Source: an uncultured Drancourtella sp.
Lineage (GTDB): Bacteria; Bacillota; Clostridia; Lachnospirales; Lachnospiraceae
Length of the DNA: 21,616 bases
Reading direction: 5' to 3'
Assembly: GCA_937880845.1 (NCBI GenBank)
Contig: CALFLL010000031.1
Span: forward strand, 1 to 21,616
The translations under genes were made by a program, and so were the position numbers. Positions 1 to 6,745 of this stretch are shown piece after piece. The notes under the pieces were generated by a model. It made no database searches. It was not told where the DNA came from and was given only the letters and a program-made list of their open reading frames with translations. Every line of letters begins with the position of its first letter. Position 1 is the first letter of the stretch.

Positions 1-154
1 TCAAATACAATACTGATGTAATCAATCTTAACGGATAAATTTTTGTGTGTAGTTATAGTGCATTGCTCCTTTCGTACTTCCCGTTTTTTGCGGGGTAAAA
101 TCGTGTTTTGTCCTTTATTTATCACAGTTTCTAGGTACTATGACATGTATGCGC

Positions 155-389
155 AGGGCGGTGTTACATATACGCCCTTTACGAACGCCTAAAGGCGTTC
201 CCTTTCTTCCTGTGTCTGATCCGTTCTTAACGCTCACGAGCCTTGTAAGGCTCGTGGCTAAACGGAACAGCCCCAGTCAGAAACCTTATTTTCGGTCTGA
301 TAGTCCATGCTTATTCATGCTATCAAAGTGAAAATATCTATTCTATATGCTTACTCAAGCGTGTGATTGACCCTAGCGTGCTCAATCAC
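155..389. repeat. Cluster of inverted repeats (candidate oriT or regulatory region)
   Basis: The first 520 bases hold no credible gene. They contain five stem-loops in 235 bp: a 6-bp stem 155-160/173-178; an 8-bp stem with a 2-base loop at 183-200; a perfect 10-bp stem 235-244/247-256 with a 2-base loop, enclosed by a 5-bp stem 221-225/261-265; a bulged stem 298-325 (TGATAG..CATG / CATG..CTATCA); and an 8-bp stem 363-370/382-389. Such density is typical of transfer origins, single-strand origins or leader attenuators in conjugative elements. Which of these it is cannot be told here. The 63-codon open frame that crosses this area is not supported. Confidence 0.5.
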
Positions 390-441
390 TCTATCTGATA
401 CGATAATAACGCCATTAGAATTACTTGTCAAGAAGTTTTTG

Positions 442-470
442 TTGACTTTTGGATATATATTAAGTATGAT
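442..470 (+). promoter_or_regulatory. Sigma-A type promoter of the XRE regulator gene
   Basis: The -35 hexamer TTGACT (442-447) is separated by exactly 17 bp from the -10 hexamer TATGAT (465-470). Transcription would start near 477, about 44 bases before the ATG at 521. Confidence 0.7.
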
Positions 471-520
471 ATGCTTATAAATACCAAGAAAAGCAATGAA
501 AGGAGTGTTTATACTAAGTC

Positions 521-1192
521 ATGGAGCATTACGAAAAGAAAATCAGTTTCTTAGGAGAAAACATACAGACCATAAGAAAACACAGAGGAATGAAACAACA
601 GGAACTGGCGGACAAAATCGGTATCAATATGCAGAGCCTTTCCAAGATTGAACGAGGTGTGAATTATCCTACCTTTGATACGTTAGAGAAGATAATGGAC
701 GTGCTGGGTGTAACGCCCAATGAATTGTTATCGGGAGAATGGAAGTATATCGACCATACCGAGCCATATATCATGGATATTATCAAACGGGAACAAGATT
801 TTAATGTTTCTTTAGATTATCTGTCTGAAAATGAATTTTTCGATAATGAAAACGAATACAGATTTTACATGGAAACCATATTGATTAGATACATCAGCAA
901 TTATCTTTCTAATGAGGTTGTAGAAGTAGAAGAACTTATGGAAATCAAACAGTTGATACAGCGTCAAAAAATAGAACGTATGATGAAAGTACATAAGGAA
1001 ATGCGAGGGTTAGACCGATACAGAGAACAGCCGAAAGAATACAAATATCACGACCCTTATGATGACTGGATATTCCGTCAACTTGCAGATATAGATAACA
1101 GAAAAAACATTCCTAATACTTCTCCACAAGTAGACTTTAACGAGGGAGATTATGAAGATTATCTAAAGGCGAAATGGAACAGAGGTCTTTAA
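521..1192 (+). CDS. XRE-family helix-turn-helix transcriptional regulator
   Basis: The 223-residue protein has an N-terminal HTH_3/Cro-C1 domain at about residues 9-66 (LGENIQTIRKHRGMKQQELA, then the recognition region NMQSLSKIERG and the WxPxxxTLxKI-like NYPTFDTLEKI). A long hydrophilic, acidic and tyrosine-rich C-terminal part has no enzyme motif I recognise. It should bind DNA as a dimer. The long tail may sense a signal or contact a partner. AAAGGAG at 499-505 lies 15 bases before the ATG, rather far, but no closer in-frame start fits better. It has its own promoter and is followed by a strong hairpin terminator, so it is monocistronic. Similar stand-alone regulators are common on conjugative elements of Clostridia, which fits its setting. 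The domain is clear; the target genes are unknown. Confidence 0.85.
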   Translation: MEHYEKKISFLGENIQTIRKHRGMKQQELADKIGINMQSLSKIERGVNYPTFDTLEKIMDVLGVTPNELLSGEWKYIDHTEPYIMDIIKREQDFNVSLDYLSENEFFDNENEYRFYMETILIRYISNYLSNEVVEVEELMEIKQLIQRQKIERMMKVHKEMRGLDRYREQPKEYKYHDPYDDWIFRQLADIDNRKNIPNTSPQVDFNEGDYEDYLKAKWNRGL

Positions 1193-1221
1193 TTTCCTCT
1201 TGCATGGAAGATACAGCAAAC

Positions 1222-1284
1222 AAAAAGCCCAGTAAAGAGTGCAAAGCACCACCACTGGTGGCAAGGCTCTTGACAGGGCTTTTT
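1222..1284 (+). terminator. Long hairpin terminator after the XRE regulator
   Basis: AAAAAGCCC at 1222-1230 pairs with GGGCTTTTT at 1276-1284. The stem continues with few mismatches (AAGAG with CTCTT) to an inner CCACC/GGTGG hairpin, and the T-tract closes it. Confidence 0.8.
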
Positions 1285-1328
1285 CCTTTCTGTGATGGGC
1301 AATCAAGAGGGAAATAGTAAACATATAT

Positions 1329-1351
1329 AAATATACGTTTATCGTATATTT
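1329..1351. promoter_or_regulatory. Palindromic operator candidate upstream of the DUF2975 gene
   Basis: A perfect 9-bp inverted repeat, AAATATACG (1329-1337) and CGTATATTT (1343-1351), separated by 5 bp, ends 4 bp before the -35 box of the next promoter. The position suits autoregulation by the HTH protein encoded at 1923-2138, but that pairing is inference. Confidence 0.5.
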
Positions 1352-1355
1352 ATGG

Positions 1356-1384
1356 TTGACAAACATATATTCAAGATGTATAAT
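1356..1384 (+). promoter_or_regulatory. Consensus sigma-A promoter of the DUF2975/HTH pair
   Basis: A perfect TTGACA (1356-1361), a 17-bp spacer and a perfect TATAAT (1379-1384). It lies inside the artificially long open frame that begins at 1352, which proves that the gene must start downstream, at 1415. Confidence 0.8.
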
Positions 1385-1414
1385 CATGGCATAATCAGAA
1401 AGGAGATATGTATT

Positions 1415-1912
1415 ATGAACGAGAATACATTAAAAAAATCAACACATTTTATATCCGTTATCTTCAATGTTGCCAGTATAATTGCAATTATTGTGGATAT
1501 CGGAGCTATACTGCTTTTAGGTGGTACATTATTAAGCCAAATTATGCGTCCTGGATATTTAGCAAAACAAATGATAAATGCAGAAATGGAATTAGTGTTT
1601 AGCGAATGGGTTGTTTTATTAGTTTGCTTTATCATAAAATGCAGTTGTATATTTCTGGCTATTAGGTATTCAAAAAAATTATTTTATTGTATATCAAAAC
1701 AGGAGTCCCCATTTACTGCTAATACAACAAAATGTATCAATATAATTGCTATTTTTATTTTTGCTTCTATGGTTTGTCCTTTGTATCCATATTATCATAT
1801 TAGCTTTTTATCAATTATTGAGGGCATATTTATAGTTTTAATTTTTAGAAGTATCACGTTAATATTCAAATATGGTTGCAATTTACAAAAAGAAATTGAT
1901 GAAACATTGTAG
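1415..1912 (+). CDS. DUF2975-type four-helix membrane protein
   Basis: The 165-residue protein has four predicted membrane segments at about residues 10-36, 61-86, 107-127 and 132-152, and ends in a short charged tail. Length, four-helix layout and the HTH partner right behind it match DUF2975 proteins, which in Firmicutes pair with a small YozG-like Cro/C1 regulator. The biochemical role of the family is not known to me. The start at 1415 is chosen because AAAGGAGAT (1399-1407) sits 7 bases upstream and because the promoter occupies 1356-1384. The stop codon is followed after 10 bases by the start of the regulator gene, so the two form an operon. It may modulate the regulator from the membrane, which is inference. 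Confidence 0.75.
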   Translation: MNENTLKKSTHFISVIFNVASIIAIIVDIGAILLLGGTLLSQIMRPGYLAKQMINAEMELVFSEWVVLLVCFIIKCSCIFLAIRYSKKLFYCISKQESPFTANTTKCINIIAIFIFASMVCPLYPYYHISFLSIIEGIFIVLIFRSITLIFKYGCNLQKEIDETL

Positions 1913-1922
1913 GAGTAGAGCT

Positions 1923-2138
1923 ATGGCTATTATATTAAGATTAGACAGGGTAATGGCAGATAGAAAAATCAGCTTAAAAGATTTAGCAGAGCAGGTAGGT
2001 ATTGCAAATATAAATTTATCTAAAATTAAAACAGGAAAAGTAAGTGCGATACGTTTTTCCACGTTAAATGCAATTTGTGAAGCATTAGATTGCCAACCTG
2101 GAGATATTTTAGAGTATCAGAAAGATATAGAAAAATAA
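1923..2138 (+). CDS. Small YozG-like Cro/C1 transcriptional regulator
   Basis: The 71-residue protein consists almost entirely of one HTH domain: MADRKISLKDLAEQVGI, then NINLSKIKTGKVSAIRFSTL, then the typical AICEALDCQPGDILEY end of the HTH_26 group of XRE proteins. The start ATG at 1923 is preferred over the upstream ATG at 1872 because GGAG (1912-1915) lies directly before it and the longer frame overlaps the membrane protein gene. It is the partner gene of the DUF2975 protein in one operon and is the natural candidate to bind the palindrome at 1329-1351. A hairpin terminator follows 13 bases later. Confidence 0.85.
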   Translation: MAIILRLDRVMADRKISLKDLAEQVGIANINLSKIKTGKVSAIRFSTLNAICEALDCQPGDILEYQKDIEK

Positions 2139-2151
2139 TTATATTAGATAA

Positions 2152-2196
2152 AAGGGAGATACACAGCTATTTTATGATATCTCCCTTAATTATTTT
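2152..2196. terminator. Hairpin terminator after the HTH gene, possibly bidirectional
   Basis: A perfect 10-bp stem, AAGGGAGATA (2152-2161) and TATCTCCCTT (2178-2187), with a 16-base loop. The plus side is followed by an A/T-rich tract with TTTT. On the minus strand the stem is followed by TTTTATCT, so it could also stop transcripts arriving from cas4. Confidence 0.7.
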
Positions 2197-2211
2197 ATTA
2201 TCATATCAAGG

Positions 2212-2246
2212 CTCATTCAATCGTGGTAAATCCGTGGTAAAATGAG
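2212..2246. repeat. Tandem GTGGTAAA repeats, candidate integrase arm sites
   Basis: CGTGGTAAAT (2222-2231) and CGTGGTAAAA (2233-2242) repeat with an 11-bp period and are flanked by a 6-bp inverted repeat CTCATT/AATGAG (2212-2217, 2241-2246). The Tn916 integrase arm-type DR2 consensus, as I recall it, contains AGTAGTAAAT, which differs in few positions. The location is right at the presumed junction with cas4. Confidence 0.5.
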
Positions 2247-2253
2247 TGTTTTC

Positions 2254-2706
2254 TTATATTTCAAAATGCTTGAAAGTATAGTGTTTATACGGACAATCAA
2301 AAAATAGATATAAAATTTCTTTCAAACGTATAATGTCTTTTTCACTCAATTCCACTAAAAGAGTCTTTTTTATCAAGGGATAATCAATTCGTCCTCTAAT
2401 ATCTTTCACTCCCCGCTCTCTTAAATAAAACAAATAATATTTTAACTGCCAGATAGCTGCTTCTTCGACTGATCTACTCTTTTTAATCTCATGTAGTTCT
2501 TTTTCTTCCTTGATAAAATCAATATTAATAATATTATCAATATTGATGTGCTTATCATTTCTTTTATAACTTCCTTCATCTAACAATTTTCCAAGCATCA
2601 CATCCTCATTTTCACTTTCCATATTTATTTCATGACAAAAATACCAAAGTTTTCTTTTGCATACAAAATAGTAGTAGATCATCACTCCCGTAATTCTCTC
2701 TTCCAT
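2254..2706 (-). CDS. cas4: CRISPR-associated exonuclease Cas4, C-terminally truncated
   Basis: The 150-residue protein is recognisable as Cas4 of type I-B loci: it begins with ITGVMIYYYFVCKRKLWYFC with the first iron-sulfur cysteine (Cys16). It carries the RecB/PD-(D/E)xK residues Asp63 and Glu73-x-Lys75 in LHEIKKSR and the QLKYYLFYL (QxxxY) motif at 87-95. Cas4 trims and selects protospacers for Cas1-Cas2. Normal length is about 165, with three more cysteines near the C-terminus that complete the 4Fe-4S site. Here the last 15-17 codons after LKEILY are unrelated and hold a single cysteine (138), so the cluster probably cannot form. The putative integrative-element end lies at the same spot. 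The start is supported by GGAGG 7 bases upstream. It follows the cas3 remnant after 13 bases. cas1 and cas2, which should follow, are absent. Confidence 0.85.
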   Translation of the reverse strand: MEERITGVMIYYYFVCKRKLWYFCHEINMESENEDVMLGKLLDEGSYKRNDKHINIDNIINIDFIKEEKELHEIKKSRSVEEAAIWQLKYYLFYLRERGVKDIRGRIDYPLIKKTLLVELSEKDIIRLKEILYLFFDCPYKHYTFKHFEI

Positions 2707-2719
2707 AAATTAACCTCCA

Positions 2720-3436
2720 TTAAAAAAAGATATCCTCCTCCATTGGTTCACTTTCGACTAATCCTCTACCCTTTCCTGTTTCATTATCAAATTCATATAA
2801 AATCCTCGCTCTGTGAATTCCAATCCCTCTTTTTCTTCCATCTTCTCCTATCTCCTGCTTATCTACCCCCTTTGGCAACCGGTTTCTAAAGCAATTCCTG
2901 TTCAATGTTAAAGTGTTTAATTTGTAACGTAATAAGCATTTCATTTCCTTACTTATATGTGGAGTTTGTATAATTTCCAAGGATTTATCAAATATTCTCT
3001 TATTTTCTAAATATATTTCCTCCGGCACGATTGTCACACTTTGAATGTCTCTAAATTTCTGCTCTGCCTCTTTTTTTTCGTATTCGACTGGTTGTATTTC
3101 ATCAAAATGCACCAGAAATTTTTCAATTTCTTTATAATAATTGGTTCCTTTAATTTCTTCAGTCAAATATACTTGATTGATGTATTCTATCTTCATCTGT
3201 TCTGAAAATGGTATATTTTCATATTTACGCAGTTGTTCAAGGGAACGATTGTAAATTTCCGCTTCATATACTCCCTTATTTTTTTCTGCTACTCCGCTTC
3301 TGTTCGCATAAATGATAACATTGGCATCATTTGGAAAAAATCTCCCTTTTCTATTACAACGTCCCATTCTCTGTAACAAACTGTCCGCTGTACTCATTTC
3401 TGTAAACAAAATATCAAAATCAATATCAAGACTTTT
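2720..3436 (-). pseudogene. cas3: cas3 remnant: helicase motifs V-VI and C-terminal domain only
   Basis: The frame opens with SLDIDFDILFTEMSTADSLL and QRMGRCNRKG, which are helicase motifs V and VI of Cas3, and continues through a Cas3-type C-terminal domain to a stop at 2720 (about 238 codons). Type I-B Cas3 normally has roughly 730-800 residues. The HD nuclease, Walker A, DExH and motifs III-IV are all missing. There is no ATG or ribosome site near its start: the remnant begins in the very same frame immediately after the cas5 stop codon (3437-3439), the next codons being K-S-L-D-I-D. This is the scar of a deletion of about 1.5 kb that fused cas3 to the cas5 terminus. The fragment has no expected catalytic function; stop-codon readthrough would give a Cas5-Cas3C fusion, which is speculative. 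Confidence 0.9.
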
Positions 3437-4162
3437 TTATGAAAAAATGATTGCCGCATCTTTTTCCATATCATCAACGTATGCTTCAGACAAACATTTT
3501 CCGCTCGATATATAATATACCTTTACTCTGCCATTTTCCCGCTTCCATCTTCTTAGTCCTTGTTTTGTAATTTCATATTCTTTTGTCAAATTATAAATCG
3601 TTACATTTTCATTATAAATGAGTGCTTCTCCGTCTGACGTTTGAGCATCCACAGGAATATACATATTTCTTGTCGTAGTTACTTGTTTATCTTTATAGAC
3701 ATTAACAATATCCACACACTCTACATCCAATAAATCTTCATACCTCCCAAGCGAAAGATATTTATTTGGATATTTTAATGAATGATACACTTTATCAAAG
3801 TCTTCTTCTTTGGGGATGATATGAATTACCATCTGATTTTCACATACAAGTTCCACATGTGCAATTCCTCTGAAAATCCCATATTTTTCCCCATCTTCGA
3901 TGCATATCTGGTGTCGCCCCTCTTCGTATTTTGTTCCGGGAGAGAAGGAATATCGCGTATATAATTCAGAAATCGTTCCCTTGTTTGTCCCTTGAATGCT
4001 TAATTTCATAGGATGAAATTCTTTAAAATTACATGCAGCATGAATCATGCCTAAAACAGTAGAATAAGGCGGTAAGGGAAATGTTTCTTTAATACTGAAG
4101 CTAGTAGGCTTTCTATAATTTACAAGGTTTTGAAAACATTGCAGTCTAATGGCCCTCTCCAT
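3437..4162 (-). CDS. cas5: Type I-B Cascade subunit Cas5 (Cas5t)
   Basis: The 241-residue protein starts MERAIRLQCFQNLVNYRKPT and contains the Cas5 signature FPLPPYSTVLGMIHAAC (residues 28-44), which forms the start of the second RRM-like region. Cas5 binds the 5' handle of crRNA and caps the Cas7 backbone in Cascade. It overlaps the cas7 stop by 17 bases, so the genes are translationally coupled. The length fits the family and the C-terminus (AAIIFS) looks natural or nearly so; the stop TAA is the point where the cas3 deletion scar begins. If the deletion also removed a few last Cas5 residues this cannot be seen. In most I-B loci cas3 follows exactly here, consistent with a local deletion rather than rearrangement. 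Confidence 0.9.
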   Translation of the reverse strand: MERAIRLQCFQNLVNYRKPTSFSIKETFPLPPYSTVLGMIHAACNFKEFHPMKLSIQGTNKGTISELYTRYSFSPGTKYEEGRHQICIEDGEKYGIFRGIAHVELVCENQMVIHIIPKEEDFDKVYHSLKYPNKYLSLGRYEDLLDVECVDIVNVYKDKQVTTTRNMYIPVDAQTSDGEALIYNENVTIYNLTKEYEITKQGLRRWKRENGRVKVYYISSGKCLSEAYVDDMEKDAAIIFS

Positions 4163-5024
4163 AATATGAATCCACTTCCTCTTTTAAATATTTAAATGTT
4201 TCACCGACAGATTTTGCTGATAACTTTTTCTTAATATCACTGTCATTATCAAAAATATCACTTACAACTCCTACACAAGTGTTTTCTTTGATATCTGTGT
4301 CCGTTTCCATAAGTTCCAAAAGAGTATTGACGTTGACTTCATTTTTTTGTATTTTTATTCGGTTTTCAAAAAACGGATTTTTCCTTTGGTATCTTCCTCC
4401 AATAATAAATAATGGGCTTAAATTTTCTCTTCTTCCTTTGATATCCCTATATAAATACTGTAACGTATCTAACAACTCTTTTACACGTCTTGCTTTTTCT
4501 TCCTGGGAAATTTCTATTTCACCGTCGATTCCAATTCGATCCAGATCAATCGATACCGTATATGTATAGTATGATCGATGGATTTCGCTCTGTGCAATTG
4601 CATTTTCAAATCCCTGCCGTTTTGCAAGTCCCATATTCGTCAGAAATTCCAGATCACTTTTATATGGTTCCAAAGCAATCGCATTGCTCAGTCTTACAAC
4701 TGCACTTCTGGTTGTCGCTCCCCCTTTATCCTTTCCATCTTTTGCCATTGTCTTCATATAACCAAACAGATCGATTTCTGGATAATCTGCTATTGTTGCA
4801 GAAGGAGCAAACTGTACTACTCCACTCTTTTCATCAACCGGAGTGTTATCCCATGAAAGCTGCTGTACCATGTTATATCTCAATGCCTGCCTGGAAATAT
4901 AGGAATACTGCTCATGAGTCCCTCTTGTCAGTTTCTTTAATGTTGTAATATTTCCAATTCCCTCTCCGTAATTAGCACTCTCAGCCAAAAAAATCATGCT
5001 TATTGTAAAACCATTTCTTTCCAT
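4146..5024 (-). CDS. cas7: Type I-B Cascade backbone Cas7 (Cst2/DevR family)
   Basis: The 292-residue protein has the N-terminal Cst2/DevR pattern GFTISMIFLAESANYGEGIG followed by a lysine/arginine-rich RNA-binding stretch (TTLKKLTRG). Its middle region holds ATTRSAVVRLSNAIALEPY and SEIHRSYYTYTVSIDLDRIG, and a late glycine-rich strand reads LSPLFIIGGRYQRKNP. Cas7 copies polymerise along the crRNA spacer. The start at 5024 lies inside the cas8 3' end (25-base overlap) with GAGGAGG just upstream of the ATG. Full family length and no frameshift. Part of the cas6-cas8-cas7-cas5 operon read on the minus strand. Confidence 0.9.
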   Translation of the reverse strand: MERNGFTISMIFLAESANYGEGIGNITTLKKLTRGTHEQYSYISRQALRYNMVQQLSWDNTPVDEKSGVVQFAPSATIADYPEIDLFGYMKTMAKDGKDKGGATTRSAVVRLSNAIALEPYKSDLEFLTNMGLAKRQGFENAIAQSEIHRSYYTYTVSIDLDRIGIDGEIEISQEEKARRVKELLDTLQYLYRDIKGRRENLSPLFIIGGRYQRKNPFFENRIKIQKNEVNVNTLLELMETDTDIKENTCVGVVSDIFDNDSDIKKKLSAKSVGETFKYLKEEVDSYYGEGH

Positions 5025-6730
5025 TTTCCATCCTCCTCTGACGTATCTTCTTTAACATTTATGTTATTATCAGAATAACTTCCCTTAAATCCGAGCAAAA
5101 AAGCATATCCATATTCTCTAAATCTTTCCTTATCCGCTTCTTTATCTCCCAACATATAGACAAATCCATCCGGCATCAAAAGTCCTCTGCATGAACCGTA
5201 TAATCTGATAACAATATCCATAAATTTCTCTTGATTTCCTACCGCTAAAGCATTTAATAGTTGATAAATCGTTCCTCTCAGACATTCGTCTGTATCTGTC
5301 TTTTTGATTTTCAAAAGTTCTGTTCTTAATTTATACCCATTTTCCTGCATTTTTCTTCTATTCATAAATATCCCCCTTTCTTTGTTCTTTTCCTTTCTTC
5401 TTGTGATGCTTGTTCCTAGCTGTACTGTATATACCCAGTATACTGGCGAAAGGACACTCGGATTTTCTATGGATGCTTTTAACAATTGATTCAGTAATGT
5501 ATACTGATCCCTATATTGTAAAATATTTAAAATAACGGTTTCATGTACATTCATCAACTCATTTCTCATTTTTATATATGGATGTACCCCTAATTTTTCC
5601 AACCCGTTTTTCACCATTTTATCACTTAATATTTCTACAATTTCTCTTTGGATAATACTAAACATATATTGATCTTCTGCACGAACACCGCGCAGTATTA
5701 CCTGTACATTAGATAATTCCTTTGTTTTTTCGCCAAGAACCGTATCCATCAATCTGGCAAACCACGCACTGTATGTTTCATTTTCTTCTTTTTCTGCTTC
5801 TATTTGGCTTTTGGACATTTTACGATTAGCTACCAGCAAAGCCTGAATACTTTCATTAGTATTTATAAAAACAAACTTGTTGGCATAAGTCTGAAATCCA
5901 AGAGGGCTTGCGGCATAGACAAATGCACACATCGGACAAAGGAATGCATCTACTTTACAATTCCAGAAAGCTGATCGTTTTCTAGTCAGGTCATCTGCCA
6001 TATCCTTCATGAATGCAATAGAAACTTTTTCCGAATTTCCCATAGGAGAACCGCAGTCAATGCATAAATCTTTTGCCTTTTCATGACTACTTTGCAAATA
6101 TTTCTTTAATGGTTTTGTAAAATCTTCCTCAAAAAGTTCCCTCATATCTTTTTTTGCATTTGCCCGCAGCAAAAAGCACTTTCCATCCCAAAAACGGTTG
6201 ATAAACGTATAAATCACGCTTTTCATAATAAAAGTCTCTCTGCACAAAGGCTGTTCTAAAAATTTTTTTAATTCCTGTAATCTTTCTTGTAGTTCTTCTT
6301 GAGAAATTTTTACATTCAGTTTACTTTTCTTTAAATTTTTGTATACTTGTGCATTTTGAATATAAATCTCTATATTGGCATAACCTGCCTGATAACTATT
6401 GGATAATAATTTATCGTTAATATACGCCAGATCCTCTTTTTCTTCTTTATTATTCATCCATATATTTTTTTCTATTTTTTCCAGACAGCTGTCTATTTTC
6501 TCCATCACCCTTTGATAGGCTGTTAATGGACCGAAATATTCTACAAACGCATGAAAATACATATCGGTCCAGTCTGCTGTTTCTACAAATGTTCTTTCCA
6601 GCCATAAATTTTGTCCTTCTATTTCGTAATCCACATTTTCTTTTGCCCCAGCTAATTTCAGCATATATTTCAGGCCCACAATTCCTGCATTCTTTAAAAA
6701 ATCTCCTTGGGTGATTAAAATTCTATCCAT
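5000..6730 (-). CDS. cas8b1: Type I-B Cascade large subunit Cas8b1 (Cst1, CxxC-CxxC)
   Basis: The 576-residue protein has two zinc-finger-like pairs, CIDC (223-226) and CPMC (265-268), the hallmark of the Cst1/Cas8b1 group of type I-B (Tneap-like) systems. The N-terminus (LITQGDFLKNAGIVGLKYML) and the block FLCPMCAFVYAASPLGFQTY also fit. Cas8 recognises the PAM and recruits Cas3. An IFMNRRK motif and the GSCRGLLMPDGF block lie in the C-terminal part. GAAAGGAGGG stands 5 bases before the ATG. The frame is unbroken over 1.7 kb, so the large subunit has not decayed although its recruited nuclease, Cas3, is gone. Confidence 0.88.
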   Translation of the reverse strand: MDRILITQGDFLKNAGIVGLKYMLKLAGAKENVDYEIEGQNLWLERTFVETADWTDMYFHAFVEYFGPLTAYQRVMEKIDSCLEKIEKNIWMNNKEEKEDLAYINDKLLSNSYQAGYANIEIYIQNAQVYKNLKKSKLNVKISQEELQERLQELKKFLEQPLCRETFIMKSVIYTFINRFWDGKCFLLRANAKKDMRELFEEDFTKPLKKYLQSSHEKAKDLCIDCGSPMGNSEKVSIAFMKDMADDLTRKRSAFWNCKVDAFLCPMCAFVYAASPLGFQTYANKFVFINTNESIQALLVANRKMSKSQIEAEKEENETYSAWFARLMDTVLGEKTKELSNVQVILRGVRAEDQYMFSIIQREIVEILSDKMVKNGLEKLGVHPYIKMRNELMNVHETVILNILQYRDQYTLLNQLLKASIENPSVLSPVYWVYTVQLGTSITRRKEKNKERGIFMNRRKMQENGYKLRTELLKIKKTDTDECLRGTIYQLLNALAVGNQEKFMDIVIRLYGSCRGLLMPDGFVYMLGDKEADKERFREYGYAFLLGFKGSYSDNNINVKEDTSEEDGKWKEMVLQ

Positions 6731-6745
6731 TTTTTCCCTCCTTTC

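Larger units (their letters stand above)
1..2300. mobile_element. Terminal part of a probable integrative element (Tn916/Tn1549-like)
   Basis: This stretch carries no host housekeeping gene. It holds a cluster of hairpins (155-389), an XRE regulator, a DUF2975/HTH pair and, at 2222-2242, two tandem 11-bp-spaced CGTGGTAAA repeats. Those repeats resemble the arm-type (DR2) sites bound by the N-terminal domain of Tn916-family integrases. Directly beyond them the cas4 reading frame loses its expected C-terminus. I infer that the element end lies roughly between 2245 and 2320 and that it interrupted cas4. No integrase, excisionase, relaxase or conjugation gene is inside the window, so the element type is an inference from the repeats and gene style only. 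The left boundary is outside the window. Confidence 0.45.

Noticed and set aside
140..331. 63-codon frame in the hairpin region
   Set aside because: The frame runs through five palindromes, has no ribosome site and the translation looks like noncoding sequence.
1163..1387. 74-codon minus-strand frame over the terminator and promoter
   Set aside because: It covers the XRE terminator hairpin, the palindrome and the consensus promoter, so it is not coding.
3437..3439. Functional Cas5-Cas3 fusion through stop-codon readthrough
   Set aside because: The frame match is real, but nothing around the TAA suggests programmed recoding, and the Cas3 part has no ATPase or nuclease motif; a simple deletion explains it.
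4490..4948. 152-codon open frame opposite cas7
   Set aside because: Antisense shadow of a clearly conserved Cas7; leucine/histidine/proline-rich with no ribosome site.
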